Shown one piece after another: positions 26,333 to 41,500 of a DNA stretch of 51,549 nucleotides (positions are counted from its first letter, which is position 1; each line of letters starts with the position of its first letter). The DNA is from an uncultured Clostridia bacterium (lineage in GTDB: Bacteria > Bacillota > Clostridia > Christensenellales > Borkfalkiaceae). The stretch lies in the NCBI GenBank assembly GCA_947632195.1, contig CANROE010000013.1, forward strand, positions 1 through 51,549. The letters run 5' to 3'. The position numbers and the translations under genes are program-made. A model generated the notes under the pieces. The model was not told the origin of the DNA. It made no database searches and saw only the letters and a list, made by a program, of their open reading frames with translations.

Positions 26333-26509
26333 AAACAGAATGTGTGATTCTATCCATTGGAGTGAATAAAACGAACAAAGCATTGTTCACACGCATTCAA
26401 ACAAAGTTCGCGGGCGGTTTTCCGCGCGCATAAAGAGCGCAAAAACAGCGCGCACAAAGCGCGACAAAATGCTCAAAAACAGCACGAAAAAAATGGGGGT
26501 TCCAAAGAG
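26333..26509 (+). other. Long untranslated leader of the giant gene
   Basis: About 177 bases lie between the expected transcription start and the ATG. The second half contains spaced GCGC/GCGCGC blocks separated by A-rich linkers (about 26420-26475), which could pair with each other in several ways. No open frame with a ribosome binding site is visible. The gene's own ribosome binding site is weak: GGGGG at 26495-26499 or AAAGAG at 26504-26509, the latter directly before the ATG. Confidence 0.5.
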
Positions 26510-29500
26510 ATGTTAAAGGGCAAAAAATTTATCGTCGGATTGTTTACGCTTGCGATGGCTGCGTCGGTTGCGGTAGGCGTTGGGGTCGGCACGAGCGCGC
26601 TTCTTGGCGCCGAAAAATTGACGGGGGGTTCAACGGCGTCTTCCCAAGTTACGCCTCCTTCCGCGTCCGATAACATCGTGCCGTTGACATCGGCCGATCA
26701 TAATAATCACAGCGGGTGGACGTCTCTGACTTCAACTCAAGAAACAACAACCGGCTCGAAGGTGCAGTATCGCTTCGATTTGTCTGGATTGTTGGGTTCT
26801 TATTATGTGACTTCCGCTGAGGCCAGCAAAACTTCTCATGTCACAAGCGGCTCCATACAAAAAGAAGTTATCCTCTGCCTGAACGGGCAGACCCTTACTT
26901 TTTCCGGGTCTCTTACCGTAGAAGCAGGCGGCTCTTTAACAATATGTGACTGCCAAGGTGCAGGCAAGTTAGATGGCACCGTGGTGGTTCAGAATGGCGC
27001 TAAGCTTACGTTAGAAAGTGGCGTTAATGTGAGTACTGTGAAACTAAGCGACAGTACCTCTACTCTCAATATAAAGGGAAATTCAAGCCAAACCAATGTA
27101 GAGCTCTCGGGAAGCGCTGAACTCACATTAGCAAATGGCGTCAATGTGAAACAAGTGACGATGATCGGCGCCAGCTCCCAGCTCACTTTAAGCGATAGTG
27201 CAACGCTGGACACCTTAGATCTCCGAAATGGAGCTTCGTTTACGTTAGCAAATGGCAAAGTGAGCAACGTGAATATGAACAAATCCAATCTCACCATAGC
27301 CAAAGAGATCACTCTCGAATCACTCTCTTCGCCGGATAGCGACAAGGACAGCACGGTCACTGTGGAGAAAAATGTCACAATAAAGGCAGGCAATAGCAAT
27401 AATATCGGCACTGTAGAGGTTCTTTCGAATAATTCTACGCTTTCGTTAGGAGCAAGCGTCAAGGGAGGTACCGTGAAGCTGCTTGGAAAAGAAGCCAAGC
27501 TCAGCCTAAATAATGGAACGGTAACCACCTTAGAGCTCCACAAAGACGCTTCCTATACGGTAAACGAAAGCACCAAAGTGGGGACGGTGGATATGTACGA
27601 CGACGCCGTGCTCACCATAGGCGACCCCAACAATCGCACTCCAAGCTATGAAGGCGAAAAAATCACGCTGAATGTCTCTCTGAAGTATTCGAAAGACGGC
27701 GAAAGCAAAATCATCTGCGGAAAATTAAAAGAGGGAACCAAAATCGATCTTCAGCCCACCAACGGTCTGAGGCCGTGGTTTAATATCGACGAGGACAGCT
27801 TTACAACGAACAACGCGGGTTATGATTATTGGGATTTCTTCACGGTAGACGGCATGCCGATGACTGCTCCCACCGCCGCCGATCACAACAATCATGTGGG
27901 CTGGGGGGATGTTCTTGAGGGTCTCAATGCCAGCGGAGACGTGATGCCGTCGGATTCATTTAGTGGAGAATGCTGCTTTAAGCAAGATGAGGTAGATGGG
28001 AATTTTCATGATGGTATTGAGGTCCTGTCTCCAGCGGAAGATGATTCTATAACGGGTGACGCAGAATTCTGTTTGAACGGAAAAACGTTCACCTTAACTT
28101 CGGATTTGTACATCGGGGGCTCCTTGGTGATTTCCGATTGCCAAGGGAGAGGCACAATAACATCAGATTCTGGTTGTTCCATTATTGTCGATGGTGGGTC
28201 GCTCGAAATCGCCGGCGGCACGATCGAGGTGCCTATAGTAGTAGAAGACGGTACGCTCGTCATCAGCGGGAATCCTACAATTAATGAAAGCATCCAGTTG
28301 AATACCGACGGCACGGCTAATTCTGAATGCATGATCCGATGCGGCGTGATTGATCCGAACATTAAAATTGATGTTGATTCAAGCGCCGGCTCTTGGCCGT
28401 ATGTGGACGAAGCGTACCTTTACGCGAATAATCCCGACTTAGGTGTAGAGGAATTTTGGGAGATTTTCTCGCTGGGCGGCGACTTCATGCCCGCGCAGGC
28501 CGAGGTGACTTGGCCCGACAAATGGGAGGGCACCTATAACGGATACGATCAAAGCGATGAAATAAACATCAAGGTTCAAAATTTGAAGGGCGAAGAAATC
28601 AGCGATTCCACTGTAACTTTTACGCCGCTGGAGAGTGCGAGCAGCAGTGAGTTTAAGGATGCGGGCACCTACACTGTGACTGCAGAAGTTTCGGATAGTC
28701 GCTATAGGGTCGCAGAAGAAGCGGAGGGAGAGGAGCGCACATACACCATCAAACCCGTAGAACTGAAAGAAAATGTATTCTTCCCCTATTTGCATGAGGA
28801 TGAGGAGGGTAATCATTGGTATACCGATACCTATGACGGAAGTGACCGATTAAGCGAAATCGCAGAAGGAATTACACTTACGCTAAAAAATGAAGATGAC
28901 GAATTCCCTACACTAAACACGGACTATACCGTAGCGGTGGACGGCGTGTCCAATGGCGAACTCAAAAATACAGGTACCTATACCGTAAGCGTTGTAATCG
29001 AAGAAAACAGTAACGGTACCTATAACTATATCTTCGGCACCTTTAAGAACTTTGAGGATCTGGACGGGCAAATAACGTCAAATACTCAAGAGTATATCAT
29101 CGAGAAAGCGTCGGTTATGATCAACGACGATGACGTTAAAGCCTCCGATAAAGTATATGACGGAACGCTGGACGCTACCTCGTGTGTGGGCGATATAGAT
29201 TTTTCGAGCCAGCTCTTCACCGGGGATGGCGTTTCCGTTTCGTGTAAAGCGACAGTATCGGGCGATGCAAATGTCGGCGACAATAAAAACGTGACAATCG
29301 TATACACGATCGTGGGAGACGACGAATATAACAATTATCAATTTGTTGTAGACAGTGTCGTAAGCAATCATACAGCGACGTTCACAAAGCAAATAAGCAT
29401 CACCCCCGCGCCGGTCAAAGTAGACTGGGGCACGACATCGCTTACACTTGCGAACGACCTCTTTGCTACGATAAAGAAAGGAATTAAGGTTACGCCCACA

Positions 29501-32500
29501 ACAACTGTGAGCGGGAAAACAACACTGACGGCAGACACAGATTATACCGTCACTGCGGCCAAGGGCAGCGAAAGTAATACCACGCAGATCGTCAGCGTGG
29601 GCACCTATACCTTTACGGTCACGCTCACAAATACCAACTTCAAACTCGATAACTCTGTCACAGGCAGAAAATCGGACACGGAAGCAAAGCAAGATTTTGA
29701 AGTCACCCGGAAAACGCTCTCGGGCTCGGTAGCCATAACGTGGACGGGAACAGGTAATAAAACTTACAACGGCAGCGTGCAAACATTCCCCAAGGCGACG
29801 ATCAAGGACGTTTTCGGGAAAGATCTTACGCTCGACGTTAAGGTAACAAAGTACAACGGGACGGAGGAAGAACGCGACTTTAAAAACGCGGGCACCTATA
29901 CCTTCACCGCGAAATTGAGCGTAGCGGACGAAGCGAACTACAGTTTAGGTGACGACACCGGTCCGAAAACGCACGAAGTCACCATAGACCCCGCACCCGT
30001 GACGGTGACCGTTACGATAGACGCTAAAGAGTACGACGGAACAGCCGATGTTTCCAAAGAGCTTGTTCATGTTGAGACCGATGGGATCATTGTAGCGGAT
30101 CAATCGGCAGTTCATGTCGAAGTCGCAAACGGGACATTGACGTGTGACGGAAAAGACGTCGGTTCGCACAACGTAAATGGCATCAAACTTCAAATCGTGG
30201 GGGACGAGCACGGGAATTATGTTATTAAAGATGCCGACACTGACGGCACAAAGACGGTTTCGTCAACCATAAACATCACCCAGGCTTCTCTCACGCTCAA
30301 CTGGGATAGCGATGACTACACCTACACGGGAGAAACTCTCCCGCACCCCACTGCCTCCGCCGATGGCAGGACCCAAAACAGCGAAAGTTTGACGGTTGAG
30401 GTTGCCATCGAGCCCGGTAAGACATTCATGGATGTGGGTGAATATACCTTCACCGCCACTGTCAGCGGGGTCACGAGCGGTAACTATGACGTTAAGAATC
30501 CGAGTATGGTGTATCACATCAAGCAAGCCACGCTGAAAGTGACGTTCGACCCGTTGGATAGCACCGAATACGACGGTGAAGATTGGATAAAGCGAATTAA
30601 AGATGCGGTCCGTGTTGAGTCGCCAACCGTAAAACCCGTGCCTGCAAGCGACTATAAGATCACCATTACCAAGGATGGCACGGATGTGTCCAACACCACA
30701 AGCAAGAACGCGAGGACTTATCATGTTACCGTTACATTGGCCGATGAAGTCAATTATGTAGCTTGGACGGAACCCGAGACGCATGACTACACCATCACGA
30801 GCACGAGCCTGTCTGTTCCCTCTCTCGCTCAATCCAAAACATATAACGGCGGGGGACAGGCAGCCGATTTGCCCACCATCACCGGCGTCAACGGCGAAAC
30901 GTTAACTTTCGGGACAGATTATACCTTATCTTATGAAGTCAAAGACGCAGGAAAGTTGAATACGGACGGCAAGCCTAAGGACGTGGGGACGTATAACGTG
31001 CTCATTGCGCTTACAGGCGACGCGGCGAATAACTATACCGTGTCCCAGAACATCGGCACCTTCACCATCACGCAGGCGACGGTCACGGTGAGTGATATTA
31101 CCGTGAGAAAAGTATACGACGGAACGACCGACATCGACGCCTCGACAGTGATTTTTAACACGAGCGGAATTATTGCTGAAGATCAATCGGCAGTTAAAGT
31201 GGAAGCCAAGAGCGCGACAACGGATCAAGTAAATGTCGGCGAAAACCTCGAAGTGTCCGTTACCTTTGAGATCATAGGGGACGATGCGGGGAATTATAAA
31301 TTTGCAGAACCCCACCTGGATGACGATCATAAAACGACGATTACTACGTCAACCTTGTTGATCCAAAGCGTTTCTGTGGAGCCTGTTTGGTGGGCAAATT
31401 GGAATGATGCGTCAAAGCATTACTACACGAATGGCAAAGATTTTCTTTCGGGACTCAAAAAGCAAATCAAGGTCACAAAGGAAAGCGGTGGTGATCTCGA
31501 CGCAGGGGACTATGAGATCACCGTTACAAAAGGCAGCGAATCGGTCAGCGAGATCGTAGACGCGGGGACATACCGCTTCACAATTACGCTGAAGACCAAC
31601 AATTATCGCTTCGGCTCTACGGCAGAGAGCGTTTCACAAGATTTTGTTTTGGAAGACGCTGTGGCGCGGGTGACTGTGGGCGAAGAGGTCACGGGCTATG
31701 GCTCCATCGAGGACGCATGGGCGGCAGCGACGGTGGAATCGGAAGCCACCGTCACTTTGATGCAGACTACTTTGATGAAGATGGAGCCGCTCACGGTAGG
31801 AACGGGCGACAACATCACGTTCGATTTGAACGGCAAAACGCTGACGGGCAGCATCACCGTTTCGGCGGGTTCTCTCACCCTGCAAGGCACGGGCACGCTG
31901 GAGGGCGGCGTTACGGTAAAAGGCGGCTCCTTCACTATGTCGGGCGGCACCATTACCAACACCGCGGGCTCGGGCGTAAGAGTTGAGAGCGGCACGTTTA
32001 CCATGAAGAGTGGTCTCATTACGGGTTGCAAGGCTACGAGTGCTTCGAAAGATGATGAAGCAGGTCGTGGCGGCGGTGTGTATATCACAGGTAGCGGCAA
32101 TTTCACCATGGAAGGCGGCGAGATCTCGGGCAATGAAGCAACCCGCGGCGGCGGCGTGTATAAAGCGGGTAGCGGCACCTTCACCATGAGCAGCGGTACG
32201 ATCAAGGATAACACCGCGACGGCTGTTTTTGACGGCGGTGGCACAGGCGGCGGCGTGGAAGTCGGCAAGGGCACGTTCGAGATGACGGGCGGCGAGATCT
32301 CCGGCAACAACAAAGCCGATGAGGGTGCAGGCGTATATGTGGAGAACGACGGCGTGTTCACCATGAGCAGCGGTACAATCACGGGCAACACTGCGTCCGG
32401 CAGCGGCAACGGCGTGTATGTAACCGAAAAGGGAGAGTTCACCATGTCGGGCGGCTCCATTAAGGACAACAAGGCGGTCAGCCCCGATGTGTACATAAAT

Positions 32501-35500
32501 GGAAGAGTAGAGGGTGACGGCTACTTCAAATGGAGCGGCGGCGACATCGGTGTCGTTCATCTCGGCTCGGGCGCATATATCGACGTGCTGTCTCCCGCAT
32601 CGAAGCCCACATATCCGATCGCCATCGAGGTGGAAAGCATCACCGACGACGGCGTAAAGGTCCTTGCTTGGACGGAGGGCGATGCTGCTGCAACCATACA
32701 CTCCTACTTCAAGAGCAAGGACGACAAGGCTTGTTATTATATCAAAGCAGCGGAAAATGCGGCCTACATCGGCAAGCACAGCCTTGTGAAGAACGGCGAT
32801 CCCGTGTGGGTTGGGTACACGAGCGTGACGTTTAATGTTAAATGCGAACATGAGGGCTGCAATGAGAATGCGTCTGCAACGCTCAGCGGAACTCGGATCG
32901 AAAAAGGCGACACGGTAGCTGCAACCTGTACGCAGGCGGGTTCGCAGAAGTATACGGCCACGGTAACGCTTAAAGATTTCGAGGAATTCTCTGCCGATTA
33001 CGCGACGCTGAGTGGCGGCTCCATCACGTCGACTTCGCCGAACACAGAGACCCTTGATCCCCAGGGGCACGATTGGGAATATAGCGCGGACGGCGCGACC
33101 ATCACGGCGACGTGCAAAAATGACGCGCACGATGTTGAAAAGGACGGCTGCGAGAAGAAGTACTCCGTCACCCTGAACGCTCCCAAGAGCGCAGACGGCG
33201 GGAATGCGGTCTATAACGCCAAAGAACAGCCCGCCACGGTGGGAGGGGCGACGATTGAAACGTTCCCCGGCGGCTATTCTATTACTTATAAATATAATAA
33301 GGATAGCGCTGATAACTATGTAGACATGGGCGACGCACCCAAAAATGCGGGCTACTATAAGGCTACTTTGACGGCGAATGATCACCCCGAAACGTCGGTG
33401 AGCGTGGAATTCCAGATCGAGAAGGCAAGCCTGACGGTGACGGCGAATGCGCACAGCATTACCTACGGTCAACCGGAGGCAGAGTGGGAAAACAGCGGCG
33501 TGACGTTTGGGGCGTTCTGCACGCCAGATACCCAAGCTGTTGTCCATGGCGAGCCGGAATTTGAATACTCCTACAATTTGTACGACGACGTGAGCGGCGC
33601 CTACACCATTACGCCGAAGGGGGGCTCGCTCTATGCCGATAACTACAAGTTTGACTTCCGGCCCGGGACGCTCACCGTAAATCAGGCGGAACTTGTAATC
33701 AAATGGAGCGAGCCGGGCGCGTTGGTTTTCGGCGAATTGGAAGGGAAAGCATATTCCGTGACGCTCGAAGTCATTTATAACCATGATGAGGTGAACGCTG
33801 TTCTGACGTACACCGGGAATTCGTACGACGGAATGTTCAAGTCTGGCACAAGCATGCCCACGCAGGCGGGCGAAAACTATACCGTCACGGTGAGCATCGC
33901 AGGGGGCAAGAGCGGTAACTACAAACTGACGGGAGAGATCGCAAAGACCTTCAACATCGCAAAGAAAAACGTTGAAACGCCCACGTTTGCACATGCGAAG
34001 TACGACGGGACGGTGAAGACGGTTGACCTCGGCAGCGGCGCGTTGTATCGGTTGTCTGACGGCGGCACGGGCACAAACGCCGGTGAATATAACGTCGTTC
34101 TCGAACTTACTGACGCCAATAACTACAAGTGGGCAGACGTAGCGGCAGTTCCCGGGGGAGAGAGCACCATAACCTTGGAAAACGCGTTTGTCATCGACAA
34201 GGCGACGCTTACGGTGACTTTCATCGAATTGGACAGCACCACCTACGACGGAAACGATTGGGTGGCGCGGATCAAGGGTGTGACGGTTGTGTCCGACACG
34301 GCGGCGAAGCCCGCGGAAGGCGACGGCGGCGATTATATCATTACAATTCAAAAAGACGGGGTCGGAAATCTCTATCCTTCGGGCGTGAGCAAGGACGCGG
34401 GGACGTATACCGTGACCGTTGCGCTCACCCTCGAAGGACAGAAAAATTTTGAATTTGTCGGTAGCAATAAGACGACCGTGGAGCACACCTACACCATCAG
34501 CAAGGCGACGAATGGCTGGAGGGGTGGAGAAGGCCACGAGGTCACCCTTGCGGATTGGACATACGACGGCGGCACAAAAGAACATAAGCCCACGGCAGAT
34601 TCGCTGTTCGGCCAGGCGGAATTTACCTATTCCACGACGAACGAAAAAGAGGGGGAGTATGTTGCCAAGCAGCCCGTGGACGCGGGCACCTATTGGGTGA
34701 AGGCGACCGTAACGGGCACCACGAATTATGACGGCCTCGAGGCTGTGTATGCGCAGTTCACCATCAGCAAGGCGAAGGCGAATTTGACTATAACTCCGCC
34801 CGATGCCACTTACGACGGCGAAAAGCACGAAGCGGAGATCACAATAACCGTGGACGGCGCTCCGGGGCTTGTAATCATCGAGGACTACACCGTAACCTAT
34901 CAGAAAGACGGGGAAGACGCCGAACCCATTGACGCAGGCGACTACACCGTGACCGTTGCGCTCACCGAAAAAGCGGCGAAGAATTATGACCTTGTGGGCG
35001 TCGCTTCGGTATCGTTCACCATTGAAGCGGCGGTGGTGACCGTGAAGTGGTGGGATGACCATCCGCGCTACACCACATTGCGCGGAAACTTCCTGCCGGA
35101 ACTGAGAGAGCAAATCATCGTCACAAAGGACGGCACGCCGCTTGAAGAAGACCTCGACTATACGATTACCGTCACAAAAGACGGCGATGAGGTAGGTGAG
35201 ATCGGAAAAGCGGGCGATTATCTCTTCACCGTTACGCTGGGTAGCAACTATCAATTTGCCGGCGGCGAAACGACTGCCGAGAAGACATTTACTTTGTACG
35301 AGGCTGTGGCGTGGGTGACGCCTTGGCACTACACGGAATCCGGCCCGACCGACGACACGACCACGGGGTATGGCTCATTCGAGGACGCGTGGGAGGAAGC
35401 ACAGAGGGCACGTAGGGCGACCGTGACGTTGATAGCGAAAAATGTGGAATGCAATCATGCCACAGTGGAGGCGGGCGAAGAAATTTCACTCAATTTGAAC

Positions 35501-38500
35501 AGCAACACTCTGAAAGGCGACATTCTCGTTAATGGCGGCGAGTTCACCTTGGAGCCCTGGAAGAGCTGGGCCAATGACGGCGGCCACATGTACGGCTCTA
35601 TCAATGTTGCGGGCGGCACGTTTAACATGAAAGGCGGCGATATTGAGGGCAGCGTCACTGTAAATGAAGGCACGTTCAACATGGAAGACGGCGGCATCAC
35701 TGAAGGCGGAGTAATCGTAAATGGCGGCACGTTCAAAATGCCGGACGGCACGATCTATGACAACGTCACCGTAAACAACGGCTCCTTTCAGTGGGGCGGC
35801 GGAACTATTAGAGGGAAAGTCATTCTCTCCCGTAGCACGTATATCGAAGTGCTGGATATGCCCAAGAGGCCAGCTTACACTCCAATCGAGATTGCAGTGA
35901 CCCTCGACGATGAGCCGCAGAAGGTGCTTCAATGGTATCATGCTGAGGGGGACCTCTTCGAGGACAGGTGGTTCACGAGTGCTGACGAAAACGCGTGCTG
36001 TTATTTTGGCGATGGCATAGGTGAATGGATCGTCTACATCGGCAAGCATAGCCTCCGCTCTTACGGTGATCCTGAGTGGGCGGCAGACTTCACGAGTGTT
36101 ACATTTGACAATATTCAATGCGAACACTGCGAAAGGACCGCGACGGCGACGCTCACCGGGGAGAGGATCGTGAAGGGCGCTGCGACGGCGGCGACCTGTA
36201 CGCAGTACGGTACGCAGGCGTATACCGCCACGGTGCAGGTTTCCGATTTGACGGATCCCGGTTCGTGGATCACGTTCGACGAAGAACATGACAAGATAGT
36301 GGAAGACATTTCGGCGACGACGACCGACGAAAACGCGTATGCCCCCACGGGGCACGTGTGGGAATACACAGCGGAAGGCGCTACCCTCACGGCGACGTGC
36401 AACGGCCATCATGACCCCAACGTGGACGGCGACAAGGAATTCGCCATTATTTTGGAAGCCTCTACAACGACCTATAATGGAGAAGAACATCTCGCCACGG
36501 TGGGAGGGGACACCAAAAAAGAGCCGTTCGACGGGGAATATACCCTTTCCTATAAATGTAATAAAGAAAGTGCTGATAACTATGCGCCTATGGACGGAAC
36601 CGCACCCAAGAATGCGGGCTACTATAAGGCTATTTTGACGGCGAATGGGCACCCCGAAGCCCAAGCGACGTTGGATTTCGAGATCAAGAAGGCGCCGATC
36701 ACCTTGCAGACGCCCGCCTCGGTGCCGTTTAACGGCGGAAAGCAAACTGCAAAAGAATTGGCAACGCTTACGGGCGTGAACGGCGAGAGGTTGACGCTCG
36801 ACACGGACTATACCGTAAGTTATAAGAAAGGCGGGGCGGAAACCGAACCCATCAACGCAGGCGAATACACCGTGACCGTTACGCTCAATTCGACGGCTTT
36901 GGCGGGCAACTACACGCTTGTAAATAATTCCGTGACCTATACCATAAGCAAAATCGCGGTCACCGCAACGTGGAAGGAGGGCGCGAATGTTTTAACCGAA
37001 GAAACCGACCTCACCTACGACGGCGAAACGCACACCGTGACCTTAACGCTCACGGCGGACGGCGGCTATTCGACACCCCTGCCCCTCACGGGCGAAAGTG
37101 CATACAAAGACGCCAAGACATATACCTTCAAGGCGGAGGATAAGAGCGGGAACTACACGGAAAGCGAATGGACGCTCATGATAACCGTCAAGCAGGCGAC
37201 GCTCACCGTGACGGGTGCAACGGCTGCGCCAAAAACCTATAACGGGGAAGTTGACGACCCCGTAATTGATTTTACGCTTACGGGCTACAAGGGTCCGGAT
37301 GCGACCACGGTGAAAGTGGCGAGCTGGGCGGCGAAATATGCGCGGCCCGATGTGGGCGACAATATCACAATAACCGTGAGTGATGTCACCCTCACGGGCG
37401 AGGCGTCGGAGAACTACACCGTGAGCCTCGGAACATTCGCCGAAATTGGGGGCAAAATCAACACGGCGAAGCTTAAGGTGACGCTTACGCCGGCTGGAAA
37501 GAAGTATGACGGCACGGATGCCGCCACCGTGACTGGCACGTTCGACGCGGATTCGGGCTTGATCGAAGGCGACGTGGTAAGCGCAAAGGTGACCGCGTAC
37601 TTTGAGAACTTCAACGCGGGCGAAAATAGGGCCATCACCATTGACTCCGTCGTCTTGGAGGGCGCAAAGGCGGGCAATTATGAGGCCGTCTATGAGGGCT
37701 CCGACCTTTCGGCGAAGATCGAGCAGCGGGAGATCCATATTACATGGGAGAACGTGGAGAGCCTCGTTTATAACGGGGAAGATCAGACCCCTACCCCCAA
37801 ACTTCCCGATGAGCTTCCCGAAATCGACAAAAATTCTGAGGCGCTGAATGTTTCGGCAGAAGTGAAGGGCGAACACGCGAATGCGGGCACGCAGTACACC
37901 GCAACCGCAGTGCTCGGCGGGACTTCCAAAGAGAACTACACTATCATCGATACGTGCAAAGAGCAAGAATACACCATAAAACAGGCGAAAATTACGATCG
38001 GCGGCACGTACAGCGACACGATATCTTACAACGGCAGCGTGTACCGCAAGATAATTACGGTTCCCACGGAGGGTTTGACCCAAAAGTCTTCCGCCGACAT
38101 CTCAACAGACGCCCAAGTGACCATCACAACGAGCGGCAAGGACCACGGCGTATATAAAAATGACGACGGTTCGCTCAAAGTATCGATCTCGGTGAGCCTT
38201 ACGGATAGCACGAACTTTGCCTACGCGTTCGAGGCCTCCGTTACCATAACGATCGAACAAAAGGAAATTGAATTGCCGACGCCCGCGGCGGTAACGTACA
38301 GCGGCGTGGTGCAGCATGCAAAAGAGTTGGCAACACTTACTACAGGCGTGAGCGGCGAGACTTTGACGCTCAACAGGGACTACACCGTAAGTTATGTGGG
38401 CAACGTTAAGACAAACACAACGCCCCAAAATGCCGATACATACACCGTGACCGTTACGCTCAATGATACTTCATTGGCGAATAACTATCGGCTCAAGAGT

Positions 38501-41500
38501 GGCACTGTGACCTATATCATCAACAAGGCGGAAATCGTCTTTGATACGTCCAAGGTGAGCCTGACCACGAGCAAAGTATACGACGGGAATTCTTCCGTGA
38601 CGGGAGTGGAAACCGCGGGCAATTCAATCACCATTGACACGGGCGTCAATTCCGAAACCGTAAAAGGGTCGTATACCGCGGTTTATCGTGATAAAAACGT
38701 TGACGCCGAGAAAGACATAACAATTGTTTTAACGCTGCAAGGCGCCGACAACTATGTGTTCGGCACAGGCACGTACACCGTAAACGAGAACGGCTCCATT
38801 ACATGGACGGTATCGGGAGCCATAACCGCAAAAGAACTGAAGTTAAATCCCGAAGCCGTTACCGTGAAGAAAGTGTATGACGGCAAAGGCACGGTCGCGG
38901 ACGGGCAAATCAACTGCCCCGACGAGGCGTTGGTGGAGGTCGTGAAAGACGACGATGTTACCATTTCCGCCAAGTCCGCAGTGTTTACGGGCGCCGATTT
39001 CAGCGTTGGCAAGAACAAGAACGTACAAATTACCGTAAACCTCGACGGCACCGACGCGGGGAATTACACGATTTCCGTGCAAACCCTCGGCGTTGGCGAA
39101 ATCACCAAGGCGCAACTTTCCATCAAAAACCTCAACAACTATCGCTATAACGGCAAAGACCACTTTGAAAAGGCAAAGGAGGACATAAAGAGCAAAGTCA
39201 CCAATTCTTCGGGCACCACTGTTTTGCCTACTTTGGACGACTTGACCATAACGGTTGAAGACGAAACGGAAGTTAGGGACGCTAAAACGTATTCCATAAC
39301 CGTTGAGCTTTCCGAGGACGACTACAAGAACTTTGCGTTTGACAAAGACAGTCAAACTGCCAAAGTATCGGTAACGGTCGAGAAGGGCAACGTTACGAAG
39401 ATAACGTGGGCCGTAAGCGAACCCGCGGAGGGTGCGCTCGCAGACGATCATTATAATGCGGTTTACGACGGCAAAGTGCACACGGTGACCGCGACCCTCA
39501 CGCTGGACGGCTCGGAAACGATCGAGGCGGTCCTCACGAAAAACACCTTCAAAGATGCGAAATCCTCCTATACGATAACGATAAACGACACGGAAAATTA
39601 CACCGTGTCTGCCTCCAATGCGATCTTTACCGCCACCATAAGCCAAAAGACGATCACTTTGACTACGCCCGAGGCGGTAACGTACAGCAGCGAAGTGCAG
39701 AATGCAAAAGAGTTGGCAACGCTTACGGGCGTGAACGGCGAGACTCTGACGCTCGGCAGAGATTACACTGTAAGTTATAAGAAAGGCGAGGAAACCGACC
39801 CCATCAACGCCGGCGAATACACCGTGACCGTTAGGCTCAATGAGACTTCATTGGCGAACAACTACACGCTTGCAAGCAGCACCGTGACCTATATCATCAA
39901 CAGGGCGGATTTGACCATTACTTGGAATGGGCCAGATAACGTTACGTACGGCGAGGCAAAGTGGCCGGAGCCCTCGGCGAACTTCCAGGGAGAGGACGGG
40001 AAGACGACGAAGATCGTTGTCACCGAAAAGGCCGGTAAGACTTTCAAGAACGCAGACAGTTATACCTTCCAAGCGGAACTTAAAGACGGGGCGGCGGACA
40101 ACTACAACATCACGGAGGAAAGCCGTGAGCACGCTTACACCATTACGCCAGCAAGCCTTAAGGCGAGCCTTTCCGCGGAAGTCGTCTATGGAGACGAATT
40201 CACAAAAGACTGCGTGCGCGTCTCGGTGAACGCCGATGATCTGATGTACGAGGACAGCAAAGAAGCGATCGAGGCCCGCATTTTGGATTTCATCAAGGCT
40301 GCCATCGGGGGGAGCGGTTCGGGCTTCACCACCACCTATACAACTGAAATGCACGTCGGCGATCCCGCGACGGTCTCCTATTCCGGCTCTTGGGAAAGCG
40401 GAAACTACACGGTTACCTTTGCGGAAGGCGCTGTGAAAGTGCTGAAGCGGAATATTAAGCTCACGCTCGACGCGGGGAACTCCAACACCTACGGAGACGC
40501 GTCGCACCATGCAACCGTAAGCGCGGCCCGTAGCGGCGGCGAGGGACATTGGTTCGGCCATGTGGAGGACGAGGAGAAATTGCTCGAGAACCTCGTGTTT
40601 ACCTTCACGAAAGAAGACAGCAGGGGCCAAGAATACTACCCGAGGATGCAGGTGGGCGTGTACACCGTTTCCGCCGATTGGAAGGAAGGCAGCGACCTTG
40701 CAAATGACTACAAAATCGTCAGAACCGTCACTGCAACGTACACCGTCAATCGGGCGGCGCTCACCGTTACGCTGTCGGCGACCGTCGAATACGGCGAAGA
40801 GACGCCGGAAGTTACAGTGCGCCATGTGAGCGGGCTTGTGAGCGGGGACGGGCAGTCTGTTCTCGATGAGGCGAAGGAGAAGGCCGCGTTCGACTTCGAC
40901 GGCTATGATGTGGGCACGGAGGTCGGCAATTACAAAATGACCGCCGAGCAGACGGAGATCACCAATTACACCGTCACATTTGAAAGCGTGGAGGGGAATT
41001 TCACCGTTACCCCGCGCAAGATCAAGGTGACGCTGACGTTTGAGGAAAGGACGTACGGACAGGACCCCTCAGGCTGGGTGAATGCAGTTGCATCGCGCAA
41101 GGGCGGCGGGACCTGGTATGTCGGCAGCAGCGACGACATTTCCATTCTCGAACTTGCCTATACGTTGGAGGAAACGGGCGAGATGCCGACGAACAAGACG
41201 GACGCGAACACCTATACCGTCATCCCGCAGTGCAATAATGCGAATTATGATGTGGAATTTGCAGACGCAAGCGGCGGCAAGACGTTCAGGTATACCGTCA
41301 ATAAGGCGACGATCGAGGCGGCGATCACGTGGAACGACGCGGACGATCACGAATATGACGGCAAGGAACATCACCCTTCCGCGACGGTGGAAGGCGCAAA
41401 CGGCCCGCTTGCGCTCGAAATCGAGCAGAAGTATGAGGGTGCGGGCGACGGGAGCAAGTTCAAAGACGTGGGCAATTACACTTTCACCGCCTCTTTGGAC

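Noticed and set aside
26619-26628. G6 run just after the signal peptide of the giant protein as an intragenic switch
   Set aside because: Six G are too short to be convincing, the frame is intact, and several G6 runs occur elsewhere (for example about 9152, 13812, 14631 and 27903).
31634-35329. A 1231-residue open frame on the minus strand within the giant gene
   Set aside because: It lies fully antisense to the MBG domains, has no ribosome binding site or recognisable domain, and other long antisense frames (for example 41693-44956 and 19209-20957) appear in the same way. They follow from the repetitive, GC-rich codon usage of the plus-strand gene.
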